Source: Prevotella sp. (GTDB lineage Bacteria > Bacillota > Clostridia > Oscillospirales > Ruminococcaceae). From it: 64,000 bases of DNA. Shown here piece by piece: positions 8,404-18,373 of the stretch; the stretch's first letter is position 1, and each line of letters starts with the position of its first letter. The DNA lies in the NCBI GenBank assembly GCA_023663025.1, contig JAMPIC010000007.1, positions 1 through 64,000 of the forward strand, written 5' to 3'. The notes under the pieces are model-generated. The model saw only the letters and a program-made list of their open reading frames with translations, was not told where the DNA came from and ran no database searches. The position numbers and the translations under genes are program-made.

Positions 8404-9200
8404 GACTTGACGTATATCTTGCCGAAAGCGGTCTTGTGAAAAGCCGCGCTGCGGCAAAGGAGCTTATAATATCGGGGCGGGTGGCGGTAAACGGAAAGAC
8501 CGTCCTCAAACCGTCCGCCGACGCAGGGGACGGAAGCGGGGTCGAAATAACCGGGGAGCAGCTCCGCTATGTGGGCAGGGGCGGCTTGAAGCTTGAAAAG
8601 GCTCTGGAGGTTTTCGGTCTGAGCGTCGAGGGACTTGTGTGTATCGACATAGGCGCGTCAACGGGCGGCTTTTCGGACTGTATGCTCCAAAACGGCGCGG
8701 CGTACGTCTACGCGGTGGACGTGGGTCACGGTCAGCTTGACGGAAAGCTGCTGAACGACGAACGCGTGCTGAATATGGAAAAAACCAACATACTGGAGCT
8801 TTCGGCGGAGGATTTCCCGAAAAAGCCGGCGTTTATCTCGGCGGACGTTTCCTTTGTATCGCTGAAACGGATACTGCCGAAAATAAAGGAGCTGCTGCCC
8901 GAAAACGGCTGCGCGGCTGTGCTGATAAAACCCCAGTTTGAGGCGGGGAAGTCCAATGTGGGCAAAAGCGGCATTGTCAGGGACAGGAAAGTCCACGCCG
9001 CCGTTCTGGAGGACATTGCCGCGTTCTGCGCCGATTTGGGACTTGAAGTCAAGGGACTGACCCATTCTCCCGTTACGGGAGGCAGCGGCGCGGACGGAAA
9101 TATCGAGTACCTTGCCTGTCTCGGGCACGGAAATTCCCGCAGGGACTTCGATTTCGGCGGTATTGTCCGCAAAGCCTTTGAGGAACTGAAAAAATCGTGA
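8400..9200 (+). CDS. tlyA: TlyA family rRNA (cytidine-2'-O)-methyltransferase
   Basis: A 266-residue protein with an N-terminal S4 RNA-binding domain (MRLDVYLAESGLVKSRAAAKE) and a FtsJ-like SAM methyltransferase domain with DIGASTGGFSDCMLQ near residue 83 and the catalytic region VLIKPQFEAGK. The family methylates ribose of cytidines in 16S and 23S rRNA. The TTG start at 8400 has GGAGG (8389-8393) six bases upstream and overlaps the dxs stop by four bases. Position between dxs and argR matches yqxC of B. subtilis. Confidence 0.93.
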   Translation: MRLDVYLAESGLVKSRAAAKELIISGRVAVNGKTVLKPSADAGDGSGVEITGEQLRYVGRGGLKLEKALEVFGLSVEGLVCIDIGASTGGFSDCMLQNGAAYVYAVDVGHGQLDGKLLNDERVLNMEKTNILELSAEDFPKKPAFISADVSFVSLKRILPKIKELLPENGCAAVLIKPQFEAGKSNVGKSGIVRDRKVHAAVLEDIAAFCADLGLEVKGLTHSPVTGGSGADGNIEYLACLGHGNSRRDFDFGGIVRKAFEELKKS

Positions 9201-9216
9201 AAGGAGCCAATCGGCT

Positions 9217-10071
9217 GTGAAGATCGCTCTTATGCCAAATTTCGGAAAGCTGCACGCGCTCAGCGCCGCGCTGGAATGCTGCGATATACTTAATTCCCTG
9301 AAAATCGGGGTTCTTGCGGAGGAACGTTTCCGAAAGGAATTTGCCGAAAAAAGCTTTGTGAAATTCGGCGGCGCGGAGGAGATTTCCTCGGAATGCGATA
9401 TCATCATTGCCATCGGCGGGGACGGAACTATCCTCACCGCTTCGGCGCAGGCTTCGGAGTTCGGAAAGCCGCTGCTGGGCATAAACACAGGCAGGCTCGG
9501 CTTTATGGCTTCCATGGAGCGGGACGAGCTGGACGGTCTTGCCCGCCTGAAAACGGGGGACTACGTTACCGAGGAGCGTATGATGCTGGACGCTTTGCTT
9601 GTGCGCGGCGGAGAAACGGTATCCTCCCACACGGCTCTGAACGACGTTCTGATAGCGAGACCCTACTCGAAGATAACCGACTACGAGATCTCCACTGACG
9701 GTATCGTCGTCAGCTCCATGCGGTCGGACGGATTGGTATTCGCCACTCCCACAGGCTCTACGGCGTATGCGCTTTCCGCGGGAGGACCCATTCTTGAACC
9801 GGAGACCGAGTGCATACAGCTTACGCCAATATGTCCCCACTCGCTGTTTTCGCGGACAATGGTGTTCAAGTCGTCGAGAGTTCTGGAGGTACGGCATTTT
9901 TCCGACGGCGGCTCGGTGTACTTTTCGGTGGACGGAAGAGCTTCCCATCCGCTGTCAACGGACGATCGGCTCGTGATAAAAAGGTCGGCGAAAAGTCTCC
10001 GTCTCATAGACATAAAGGGAAACTCGTTTTTCGGAGCGGTAAACAATAAGCTGATGAATCCCATAAAATAA
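9217..10071 (+). CDS. nadK: NAD kinase
   Basis: A 284-residue ATP-NAD kinase with the GGDGT motif (IIIAIGGDGTIL, near residues 63-74), GINTGRLGFMA, the NE/D-type ALNDVLIAR segment and ATPTGSTAYALSAGGPI. It makes NADP from NAD. The start is GTG 9217, 10 bases after AAGGAG (9201-9206), 16 bases after tlyA. Position before argR is typical of Clostridia. Confidence 0.95.
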   Translation: MKIALMPNFGKLHALSAALECCDILNSLKIGVLAEERFRKEFAEKSFVKFGGAEEISSECDIIIAIGGDGTILTASAQASEFGKPLLGINTGRLGFMASMERDELDGLARLKTGDYVTEERMMLDALLVRGGETVSSHTALNDVLIARPYSKITDYEISTDGIVVSSMRSDGLVFATPTGSTAYALSAGGPILEPETECIQLTPICPHSLFSRTMVFKSSRVLEVRHFSDGGSVYFSVDGRASHPLSTDDRLVIKRSAKSLRLIDIKGNSFFGAVNNKLMNPIK

Positions 10072-10087
10072 GTAAGGAACGGTACAA

Positions 10088-10531
10088 ATGAAAAGGCAGC
10101 GGCAAAACAAGATAATGGAAATAATCGAACGGTGCGGGATATCCACACAGGAGGAACTGAAAAAACGTTTGGAGGACGAGGGCATAGCCGTCACGCAGGC
10201 TACCCTTTCGCGGGACATAAACGAGCTTGGTCTGCGGAAAGAGCAGTCCCCCTCGGGAGCGTATGTTTACGCGCAGGTCAAAAGGGAGGAGATAAAGTGT
10301 CCCCCCATTTTCAGGGACTCCGTGGCGGACATCGACCACGCTCTGAACACGGTGGTGATAAAGTGCCACACGGGTATGGCTCAGGCGGCGTGCGCGGTGC
10401 TGGACAAGATGGCACGCTCCGAGATAGTGGGCACTATCGCGGGGGACGACACCATCTTCGCCCTTATGAGAAGCGAAGCCGCAGCCTGCGAGTTCGCCGA
10501 CGGGCTGAAAGCAATGATATCGGAAAAGTAA
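10088..10531 (+). CDS. argR: Arginine repressor
   Basis: A 147-residue ArgR/AhrC with an N-terminal winged helix (ISTQEELKKRLEDEGIAVTQATLSRDINELGL) and a C-terminal hexamerisation/arginine-binding domain ending in GTIAGDDTIFALMRS. It represses arginine synthesis when arginine is bound. Location between nadK and recN is the conserved Firmicute position. No arginine gene or obvious ARG box is in the window, so its targets lie elsewhere. Confidence 0.95.
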   Translation: MKRQRQNKIMEIIERCGISTQEELKKRLEDEGIAVTQATLSRDINELGLRKEQSPSGAYVYAQVKREEIKCPPIFRDSVADIDHALNTVVIKCHTGMAQAACAVLDKMARSEIVGTIAGDDTIFALMRSEAAACEFADGLKAMISEK

Positions 10532-10568
10532 GTAATGCCCGCCGCATTCGGCTGAAAGGACGTTTATT

Positions 10569-12263
10569 ATGCTTAGTGAATTGTATATAGAAAATCTCGC
10601 GGTAATACAAAAGGCTGAGATACCTCTGACGGGGAACTTCAACGTTTTCACGGGAGAAACGGGCGCGGGAAAATCCATCCTTATAGGCGGCATAAACGCC
10701 GTTCTGGGAAAGCGCATAAGCAGGGATATGGTGCGTTCCGGCTGCGAAAAGGCTGTGGTCGGCGCAATGTTCAGGCAGCTTACCCCGGGTACGCTGAACA
10801 AGCTGTCCGAGCTGGGCATAAGCTGCGAGGACGACGAGCTGATGATAACCCGCGAGATATCCGCCGACGGAGGCAGCAGCGCGAGGATCAACTCAAAGTC
10901 CGCGCCGATATCGGCAGTCCGCGAGCTTGGTGAAACCCTTATAGACGTTCACGGTCAGCACGACAACAGGATACTTATGTATCCCGAAAAGCACATCGAC
11001 ATAATAGACGGTTACGCCGAGCTGCACGAAATGCTCGACGACTACAGGAAGTCTTTCCGGGAGCTTCAGGATACCGCGCGCAGGATAAAAAAGCTTGCGG
11101 TTCTGGAAAACGAAAAGCAGCAGCGGGCGGAGTACCTTAACCGCTTTCTCGACGAGGTGGGAGAGCTTGAGCTTGAAAACGAAAACGAGGACGCCGAGAT
11201 AGAGAACGAGTTCACCGTCGCCAACAACAGCAGCGTTCTGGCGGAGACCCTTTCCCGCTCCCATGCGGCGGTGCGGGGCAGCGAGGACAGCTCCGGAATG
11301 ACGGAGACCATCGATACCGTTATAGGCGACCTGTCCGAATACGCGGACATAATGCCGTCCCTTTCGCCGCTGATAAGCCGTCTTGAAGCGGCGGGGATAG
11401 AGCTTTCCGACATAGGGGACGAGCTGACAAAGCTTCTTGACGGCATAGACGTTGACGAGCAGCGGCTGGAATATCTTTCCGACCGCAGGGAAAAACTTTA
11501 CAGCATAAAGAAGCGGTACTCCTGCACCCTTGCGGAGCTTATGGCGAGGTATGAGACCTACAGCGGAGAAGCGAAGGAGATCGCGGGCTGCGCCAAGGAG
11601 ATAGAGGAGCTTTCAAAGCGGAAGAACAAGCTGCTGGAGGAGGTTTCGGAAAAGGCGGAAAAGCTGTCGGCGGCGCGTCTGGAGGCTTCGGAAAGATTTA
11701 CGGAAAAAATCGCGGAGGAGCTGAAATTCCTCGATATGCCGAACGTGAAGATACTTTTCAGGCACGAAAAGGGAAAGCTCACCGCAAACGGCATGGACGT
11801 AATGGAGCTGATGATCTCGGTAAACGCGGGAGAGCCTCCGAAGCCCATCGCCAAGATCGCTTCGGGCGGCGAGCTTTCAAGGGTAATGCTGGCGATAAAA
11901 AACGCCGCCGCCGAAAAGGAAGATATTCCCACAATGATCTTCGACGAGATAGACACGGGCGTAAGCGGCAGAGCGGCGCAGAAAATCGGGGTAAAGCTCC
12001 GTCAGGCGTCAAAATCGAGACAGGTCATATGCGTTACGCATCTGTCCCAGATAGCGGTCATGGCGGACAATCACCTGCTGATAGAAAAAGCGGACGTTGA
12101 CGAAAGAACGGTCACAAGCGTTACAAGACTTGACCGCGGGCAGCGGATAAACGAGATCGCCCGCATACTGGGCGGCGAGCATATTACCCAAACTACGCTT
12201 GACAACGCCGCGGAGCAGCTTGACGGACAGGAAAAAATTTACAACGAGATATTGAACAAATAA
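10569..12263 (+). CDS. recN: DNA repair protein RecN
   Basis: A 564-residue SMC-like ATPase. Walker A is GETGAGKS at residues 29-36; a long coiled-coil middle follows, then ASGGELSRVMLAIK (signature) and TMIFDEIDTGVSGRAAQKIG (Walker B), and the late QVICVTHLSQIAVMAD switch. RecN acts early in double-strand break repair. It follows argR by 37 bases and probably ends this operon; a consensus promoter follows for the next gene. Confidence 0.96.
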   Translation: MLSELYIENLAVIQKAEIPLTGNFNVFTGETGAGKSILIGGINAVLGKRISRDMVRSGCEKAVVGAMFRQLTPGTLNKLSELGISCEDDELMITREISADGGSSARINSKSAPISAVRELGETLIDVHGQHDNRILMYPEKHIDIIDGYAELHEMLDDYRKSFRELQDTARRIKKLAVLENEKQQRAEYLNRFLDEVGELELENENEDAEIENEFTVANNSSVLAETLSRSHAAVRGSEDSSGMTETIDTVIGDLSEYADIMPSLSPLISRLEAAGIELSDIGDELTKLLDGIDVDEQRLEYLSDRREKLYSIKKRYSCTLAELMARYETYSGEAKEIAGCAKEIEELSKRKNKLLEEVSEKAEKLSAARLEASERFTEKIAEELKFLDMPNVKILFRHEKGKLTANGMDVMELMISVNAGEPPKPIAKIASGGELSRVMLAIKNAAAEKEDIPTMIFDEIDTGVSGRAAQKIGVKLRQASKSRQVICVTHLSQIAVMADNHLLIEKADVDERTVTSVTRLDRGQRINEIARILGGEHITQTTLDNAAEQLDGQEKIYNEILNK

Positions 12264-12319
12264 TTTGCGGCAAACCAAATTCCGTACGCTTTCTTGTGAA
12301 ATCCCCGGCTTTTACCGTA

Positions 12320-12348
12320 TTGACATTTTTTTGACATTATGGTATAAT
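12320..12348 (+). promoter_or_regulatory. Consensus sigma-A promoter for the hybrid histidine kinase
   Basis: Perfect TTGACA (12320-12325), exactly 17 bases, perfect TATAAT (12343-12348). A second TTGACA at 12331-12336 lies in the spacer, 11 bases on, too close to the -10 to serve as -35. About 100 bases of leader follow, with an imperfect palindrome ATTATTTGC/GCAAATTAT near 12358-12382. Confidence 0.85.
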
Positions 12349-12451
12349 TTACGGTAGATTATTTGCCGTTCCGCAAATTATTCACACTTGAACGGTCATG
12401 TCATATCTGCTGACATTTGCGCAAAATTCGGCTTGTATGGAGGAAATAATT

Positions 12452-15400
12452 ATGTATCATTGCCATGTTCATTTTTATTTTATCGGCGAAAAAAACCGTC
12501 TCTTTGAATTGATGAAGGAAATGCCTCCGCTTGAAAATTTTACCCACAGCTTCTGCGAAAGCGTTTGCTTTGAAAAAGAATCTGCGGAAAAGGCGGACGC
12601 TGTTTTCGCTGCCGTGAACGGCGGTAAAGCCGAAGAAGCGTTCCGCATAGCTTCGGAAATTAAAGAGGACGCGGAGCTTATCCTGCTTGCGGACAACGAC
12701 GCGGTACCCGCTCTCTGCGGCAAAGCGGAAAATATCGGCGACATATGGCATATGCCGATGTCCGACGAGGAACTGAAGTTCCGCTTTTTAAAATGGCAGC
12801 GGGATCTCAAAGCCGACAGGGACGCACGCGAAACGGCTCAGTTTTTCGAGACCACCATCAACAGCGTACCTAACCTTATATGGTACAAAACCAAGGACGG
12901 CATTCACGAAAAGGTGAACGACAGCTTCTGCAAAACGGTCAGCAAGACAAAAGAACAGGTTCAGGGCAGAGGTCACGCTTACATATGGGACGTTGAACAC
13001 GACGATCCCGCCTGCATAGAATCCGAGAACGAGGTCATGTCATCGCGAAAAACCTGCGTGTCCGAGGAAACCATAAGCACCGGAGCGGGAACAAGACTTC
13101 TCACAACCTATAAGTCCCCTCTTTACGATTTCGACGGCAGCGTAATGGGTACTGCGGGCATTGCGATCGACATTACGAGAGAACGCGCCTTCGAGCGGGA
13201 GATCATCGGAAAAAACCGCACTTTGGAAAAAATATTCACAGCGATCGACTGCGGCGTTTTATGCCATTCGCCGGACGGCTCGCGCATTATCAGCGTCAAC
13301 AGCGCCGCGCTTAATATACTTGGGTACGAATCTGCGGACGAAATGAAAAAAGACGGTTTTGACATGATCACCCGTACAGTTGTGGACAGCGACAAAGCCA
13401 TGCTTACGGAGAAAATCAAAACCCTGAAAGAACCCGGCGACAGCATAGAGGTCGAATACAGCGTAAAGCACAAGGACGGCAGCATTCTTCACATCATGGG
13501 CAATGTGAAGCTTCTGGAGGAAAACGGCGAAATCTTCTATCAGCGTTTCCTTCTGGACTGCACAGCTCAGAAAATACAGGAGCGGGAAAACGAAAAACGT
13601 CAGGAAGAGCTTGTTCACGCGCTCAGCATAGACTATAATTTAGTCTGCTTTTACGACCTTGAAACGGGCTTCGGACATTCCCTGCGCGTCAACGACTGCG
13701 AAAAGCATGTGCTGCATTCTATTTTCGGTTCAAAGGATTCCCTGCTTCTGGAAAGGGATATGGGCGAATATATAAACTCCTGCGTATTTGAGGACGACAG
13801 GGAAATGATGCTGAACGCCTGTTCGCGGGAACGGATGAAAACCGAGCTGTCCGAAAAGAAAATCTTCCGCGTTAATTACAGGACGATGTGCAACGGCAAA
13901 TTAAGATACTTCCAGATGAAAGCCGTTCAGACGGGTACATGGGAAAAAGTATGCGGCGCGGTTCTCGGCTTTCGCTGCGTGGACGATGAAGTCCGCAGCG
14001 AAATGGAAAAGAAATCCCTGCTGGAAAACGCTCTCATGCAGGCAAACAGAGCAAGCAAGGCAAAGAGCGTGTTCCTTTCCAATATGTCCCACGATATACG
14101 CACGCCTATGAACGCCATAGTCGGCTTCACATCGCTGGCGATAAGCCATATAGATCACAAGGATCAGGTAGAGGAATATCTGAAAAAGATAATGACGTCG
14201 GGAAACCATCTTCTCAGCCTGATAAACGATGTGCTCGACATGAGCAGAATCGAAAGCGGAAAAATGCACCTTGAGGAAAAAGCGTGCAGTCTGCCCGAAA
14301 TACTCCACGAGCTTCACAACATTATACAGGGCGATATCCACGCAAAGCAGCTCGAGCTGCTTATCGACACTGTGGATATTACGGACGAGGATATATTCTG
14401 CGACAAGCTGCGTCTTAACCAGGTGCTGCTTAATCTTCTCAGCAACGCGGTCAAATATACAGGTTCCGGCGGAAAAATAACGGTAAGGATCACAGAAAAA
14501 GCAGGCGCTCCCGAGGGCTTCGCAAATTATGAATTTTTCATAAAGGACACGGGAATAGGCATGAGCGAGGAATTTGTCTCCCACATATTCGAGCCGTTTG
14601 AAAGGGAGAGAAATTCCACCATAAGCGGCATTCAGGGAACGGGTCTCGGAATGGCTATCACCAAAAATATCGTGGATATGATGAACGGCGATATCAGGAT
14701 CGAAAGCAAGCAAAACGTCGGTACGGAATGCACAGTGTCGTTCACTTTCAGACTTGACCCCAAATCCAAAGAACCCATAGCTATTCCGGAATTCAGCAAC
14801 TGCCGCGCTCTTGTGGTGGACGACGATTTCAACACCTGCGACAGCGTTTCCTATATGCTCCAGCAGATCGGCATGAGAGCGGAATGGACAATGTCCGGAA
14901 AAGAAGCTGTGCTGCGCACGCGTCAGGCGCTCATGCGCAAGGACAACTACAACGTTTATATTGTCGATTGGCTGCTGCCAGACATTAACGGCATCGAAGT
15001 GGTAAGGCGCATTCGCAAGGAAACGGACGACAACTCCCCCATTATCGTGCTTACGGCATACGACTGGTCGGATATCGAGGACGAGGCAATAGAAGCGGGC
15101 GTTACCGCGTTTTGCAGCAAACCACTGTTTATGTCGGAACTCAGAAGCTGTCTCAGCTCAATAGTTGACAAAAACGACCAAAAGAACAGCGGCAATGAAA
15201 CTGAATTCCTGCACCATACCGAGCGTATCCTGCTTGCGGAGGACAACGAGCTTAATCAAGAGATCGCCATTGAGATACTGAAAGAAGAAGGCTTCAGCGT
15301 CGAGGTTGCGGATAACGGTCAGATTGCTGTGGATATGCTGAAAAATTCCAAGCCGGGATATTACGACATCGTGCTCATGGACGTCCAGATGCCCGTAATG

Positions 15401-15598
15401 AACGGATACGAAGCCGCAAGGGCAATAAGAAAGCTTGAAAACAAAAAGCTTGCTTCCATACCCATACTCGCGATGACCGCGAACGCCTTTGAGGAGGACA
15501 AGCAGGAAGCTCTCAAAAGCGGCATGAACGACCATATCGCGAAGCCGATCAACGTCCAAAAGCTTATGCAGACGCTTGACAAAATACTGAAGCAGTAA
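12452..15598 (+). CDS. Soluble hybrid histidine kinase with PAS domains and two receivers
   Basis: A 1048-residue hybrid kinase with no membrane segment. The order is an unassigned N-terminal region (1-120), two PAS-like regions (about 125-250 and 255-380), a further PAS-like region (about 385-520), HisKA with His547 (FLSNMSHDIRTPMNA), HATPase with DTGIGM and GTGLGMAITK, a receiver with likely Asp839 (YIVDWLLPD), and a receiver with Asp977 (VLMDVQMPVMNG) ending in the KP pair. There is no Hpt domain or output domain, so phosphate must leave to an unlinked partner. ATG 12452 has GGAGGA seven bases upstream; the longer frame from 12398 lacks a site. The gene stands alone behind its own promoter and terminator. 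Confidence 0.93.
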   Translation: MYHCHVHFYFIGEKNRLFELMKEMPPLENFTHSFCESVCFEKESAEKADAVFAAVNGGKAEEAFRIASEIKEDAELILLADNDAVPALCGKAENIGDIWHMPMSDEELKFRFLKWQRDLKADRDARETAQFFETTINSVPNLIWYKTKDGIHEKVNDSFCKTVSKTKEQVQGRGHAYIWDVEHDDPACIESENEVMSSRKTCVSEETISTGAGTRLLTTYKSPLYDFDGSVMGTAGIAIDITRERAFEREIIGKNRTLEKIFTAIDCGVLCHSPDGSRIISVNSAALNILGYESADEMKKDGFDMITRTVVDSDKAMLTEKIKTLKEPGDSIEVEYSVKHKDGSILHIMGNVKLLEENGEIFYQRFLLDCTAQKIQERENEKRQEELVHALSIDYNLVCFYDLETGFGHSLRVNDCEKHVLHSIFGSKDSLLLERDMGEYINSCVFEDDREMMLNACSRERMKTELSEKKIFRVNYRTMCNGKLRYFQMKAVQTGTWEKVCGAVLGFRCVDDEVRSEMEKKSLLENALMQANRASKAKSVFLSNMSHDIRTPMNAIVGFTSLAISHIDHKDQVEEYLKKIMTSGNHLLSLINDVLDMSRIESGKMHLEEKACSLPEILHELHNIIQGDIHAKQLELLIDTVDITDEDIFCDKLRLNQVLLNLLSNAVKYTGSGGKITVRITEKAGAPEGFANYEFFIKDTGIGMSEEFVSHIFEPFERERNSTISGIQGTGLGMAITKNIVDMMNGDIRIESKQNVGTECTVSFTFRLDPKSKEPIAIPEFSNCRALVVDDDFNTCDSVSYMLQQIGMRAEWTMSGKEAVLRTRQALMRKDNYNVYIVDWLLPDINGIEVVRRIRKETDDNSPIIVLTAYDWSDIEDEAIEAGVTAFCSKPLFMSELRSCLSSIVDKNDQKNSGNETEFLHHTERILLAEDNELNQEIAIEILKEEGFSVEVADNGQIAVDMLKNSKPGYYDIVLMDVQMPVMNGYEAARAIRKLENKKLASIPILAMTANAFEEDKQEALKSGMNDHIAKPINVQKLMQTLDKILKQ

Positions 15599-15665
15599 CG
15601 GACATCTGTAAAGACGGGTATCTCCGGAATGCGGCGCTTCAGCGGATAATTTACACAGCCATGCG

Positions 15666-15716
15666 GCGGCTCCGGCGCGTACAGCGTCGGAGCCGCATTT
15701 TACGCCCCTTTTTGCA
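15666..15716 (+). terminator. Terminator after the hybrid kinase gene
   Basis: GCGGCTCCG (15666-15674) pairs with CGGAGCCGC (15688-15696); four further inner pairs (one G-T) leave a GTACA loop. ATTTTA and then CCCCTTTTTG follow. Confidence 0.65.
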
Positions 15717-15803
15717 CGCAGTCCCGAAAATCCGCGAAACGCTGTCACGGAACGGTTCGGCGGTTCCGATATGTGAAAGTTATGTGAGAAATCAAGGTTT
15801 TGC

Positions 15804-15832
15804 TTGCATTCCTTCGGATTTTATGATATACT
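15804..15832 (+). promoter_or_regulatory. Sigma-A type promoter for citrate synthase
   Basis: TTGCAT (15804-15809), 17 bases, TATACT (15827-15832). AAAGGA lies before the ATG at 15881. Confidence 0.65.
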
Positions 15833-15880
15833 TAACATTGTAAAGTATTTTCAGGATTTTTTTATGAAAGGACGGATCGA

Positions 15881-17248
15881 ATGAATTCCGGTTACAATTT
15901 TTCCCAAATCACCCCCCAAATTACTGATTTGTCGGCTTTATGCACCCAAAACGGCTGTATTGATCAGGAGCTTTATACAAAATACGATGTAAAGCGCGGT
16001 CTGAGAGATATCAACGGAAAAGGAGTCCTGGCGGGACTTACCGAGATATCCGAGATCATCTCCTCAAAAACCGTTGACGGCAAATCCGTACCCTGCGACG
16101 GAGAGCTTTACTACCGCGGTTACAATATCAACGACCTTGTAACCGGTTTTACCCGCGACAAGCGTTTCGGTTTTGAGGAGATCACCTATCTCCTGCTTTT
16201 CGGAGAACTTCCCGCAAAAGACAGACTTGAGGAATTCAGCAGGCTTCTTGCGGACTACAGGCAGCTCCCCACAACGTTTGTACGCGATATAATCATGAAA
16301 TCCCCAAGCAGCGACATTATGAACGGTCTTGCAAGGGGCGTGCTTACGCTTTATTCCTATGACGATATGCCCAATGATACTTCTATACCCAATGTCCTGA
16401 GACAGTCGCTGGAGCTTATCGCGCTGTTCCCGCTGATAGCCGTTTACAGCTATCAGGCAAAGGCGTACTATCACGACAACGACAGCTTCTTTATACATCA
16501 GCCGATGCCGGAGTACTCAACCGCGGAAAATATACTCCATATGCTCCGCAGCGACAGCAAGTTCAGCGACCTTGAAGCCCGCATACTCGACCTTGCTCTC
16601 GTCCTCCACGCCGAGCATGGCGGAGGAAACAACTCCACCTTTACGACCCATGTGGTCACGTCTTCGGGAACGGATACCTATTCCGCCATAGCCGCGGCGC
16701 TGTCCTCCCTTAAAGGACCTAAGCACGGCGGCGCAAACATCAAGGTAACGATGATGTTCGAGGACATGAAAAACAAGCTTTCCGACTGGGAGGACGAGGA
16801 CGCTATCCGCGATTACCTCACAAAGCTGCTCCACAAGGAAGCTTTCGACAGATCCGGACTTATCTACGGCATGGGTCACGCGGTGTATTCCGTTTCCGAC
16901 CCCAGAGCCGCCATACTTAAAAGCGCCGTGAAGAACCTGTCCGAGGAAAAACATATGGAGAAAGAATATTCACTTTACAGCAAGATCGAACGTCTCGCTC
17001 CCGAAGTGATCGCCAAGGAACGCCGCATCTATAAGGGTGTTTCCGCCAACATCGACTTCTACAGCGGATTTGCCTACAGTATGCTGAGACTTCCGCCCGA
17101 GCTCTACACGCCTATTTTCGCCATAGCGAGAATTTCGGGCTGGTCGGCTCACCGTATCGAGGAGCTGCTGGTAGCGGGCAAGATAATCCGTCCCGCATAC
17201 AGAGCCGTTCAGGAACACAGAGACTATGTGCCCGTTTCGGGACGATAA
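15881..17248 (+). CDS. gltA: Citrate synthase
   Basis: A 455-residue citrate synthase of the type common in Clostridia, with a longer N-terminus. Catalytic segments are LHAEHGGGNNSTFTTHVV (His), GMGHAVYSVSDPRA (second His) and a late SGWSAHRIEEL arginine region. It condenses acetyl-CoA and oxaloacetate; in anaerobes this mainly feeds glutamate synthesis. A single gene with its own promoter; no aconitase or isocitrate dehydrogenase lies beside it. A 2-methylcitrate activity cannot be excluded. It converges on tsaD. Confidence 0.93.
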   Translation: MNSGYNFSQITPQITDLSALCTQNGCIDQELYTKYDVKRGLRDINGKGVLAGLTEISEIISSKTVDGKSVPCDGELYYRGYNINDLVTGFTRDKRFGFEEITYLLLFGELPAKDRLEEFSRLLADYRQLPTTFVRDIIMKSPSSDIMNGLARGVLTLYSYDDMPNDTSIPNVLRQSLELIALFPLIAVYSYQAKAYYHDNDSFFIHQPMPEYSTAENILHMLRSDSKFSDLEARILDLALVLHAEHGGGNNSTFTTHVVTSSGTDTYSAIAAALSSLKGPKHGGANIKVTMMFEDMKNKLSDWEDEDAIRDYLTKLLHKEAFDRSGLIYGMGHAVYSVSDPRAAILKSAVKNLSEEKHMEKEYSLYSKIERLAPEVIAKERRIYKGVSANIDFYSGFAYSMLRLPPELYTPIFAIARISGWSAHRIEELLVAGKIIRPAYRAVQEHRDYVPVSGR

Positions 17249-17288
17249 AGCTTTTTGATCGGAGCGAAATCCGTAAAAACGGGTGTAA

Positions 17289-17325
17289 GCGTCAAAAATT
17301 CCAATATATAAGGAACTTTTGGCGC
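17289..17325. terminator. Hairpin between converging gltA and tsaD
   Basis: GCGTCAAAAATTCC (17289-17302) pairs at 13 of 14 positions with the segment ending at 17325, around an A+T loop. There is no clear T tract on either side, so a bidirectional terminator is likely but not certain. Confidence 0.4.
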
Positions 17326-17356
17326 AAAATAACTATCTTAAAAATCATGCAAAAGT

Positions 17357-18373
17357 TTAACATGAAATTTCATCAAGCGAAAGCGTAGCAGCCGCGTTCA
17401 GACTTTCGTCCGCCCGCCTGCCCGCAAGATAGTCGTAGTACGCCTGACAGCCTATCATCGCCCCGTTGTCGCCGCACAAATCAAGCCTCGGCATATACAG
17501 CTTAAAGCCGTTTTTTCCGCACTCGCTTTTAAACATTTCCCGCACAGAGGAATTTGCCGAAACTCCCCCCGACAAAGCCACGGTTTTACAGCCGTACTCC
17601 TTTGCGGCGGCTATTGTTTTTTGCGTGAGAATTTCCGCCACCGTCTGCTGAAACGCCGCCGCCAAATCGTTTTTGTTCACAGTCTCCCCCTTTTGATCCG
17701 CGTTGTGGACAATGTTTATCACGGCGGTTTTCAGCCCCGAAAAGGAGAAATCGTACTCGTTCCCCGCAACCTTGGGGTGGGGCAAAGTATAGGCTTTCGG
17801 GTCGCCCGACTGCGCCGCCCTGTCGATATGCACGCCCCCCGGGTAGGGAAATCCCAGCACCCGCGCGGCTTTGTCGAACGCCTCTCCCGCAGCGTCGTCC
17901 CTCGTCCTGCCGATAACGCGGTACTTCGTGTACCCCGAAACCTCGATAATATGGGAATGTCCCCCGCTTGCCGCAAGGCATATAAAGGGCGGTTTAAGGG
18001 TGCTGTCGGTGAGATAATTTGCGGCGATATGCCCCGCGATATGGTGGACGGGTATCAGCGGCTTGCCCGTCGCCATGGCAAGTCCCTTTGCGAAATTCGT
18101 GCCCACCAAAAGCGCGCCGATAAGCCCGGGGGCGTAGGTCACCGCGAAAGCGTCAATATCCGCGAGGGTACATTCCGCCTCGTCAAGAGCGCGTTTCACC
18201 ACGTCCAAAATGTTCTCGCAGTGCCGCCTCGAGGCTATTTCGGGGACTACCCCGCCGAATTTTTTGTGCTCCTCGATTTGTGAGGAAATTATGTTGGAAC
18301 GAACGGTCAAGCCGTCCTCCACAACCGCCGCCGCCGTCTCGTCGCAGGAGCTTTCTATCGCTAAAATTTTCAT
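17357..18373 (-). CDS. tsaD: tRNA N6-adenosine threonylcarbamoyltransferase
   Basis: A 338-residue TsaD (Gcp/YgjD). It begins MKILAIESSCDETAAAVV and carries the metal-binding HHIAGHIAAN, ASGGHSHI, GGVSANSSVREM and the late Asp in LCGDNGAMIG. It transfers the threonylcarbamoyl group to A37 of ANN-decoding tRNAs with TsaB and TsaE, neither of which is in the window. ATG 18373 is chosen over GTG 18382 because AAAGG lies too close to the GTG. It is the last gene of a minus-strand run that includes rimI, a common genomic companion of tsa genes. Confidence 0.95.
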   Translation of the reverse strand: MKILAIESSCDETAAAVVEDGLTVRSNIISSQIEEHKKFGGVVPEIASRRHCENILDVVKRALDEAECTLADIDAFAVTYAPGLIGALLVGTNFAKGLAMATGKPLIPVHHIAGHIAANYLTDSTLKPPFICLAASGGHSHIIEVSGYTKYRVIGRTRDDAAGEAFDKAARVLGFPYPGGVHIDRAAQSGDPKAYTLPHPKVAGNEYDFSFSGLKTAVINIVHNADQKGETVNKNDLAAAFQQTVAEILTQKTIAAAKEYGCKTVALSGGVSANSSVREMFKSECGKNGFKLYMPRLDLCGDNGAMIGCQAYYDYLAGRRADESLNAAATLSLDEISC

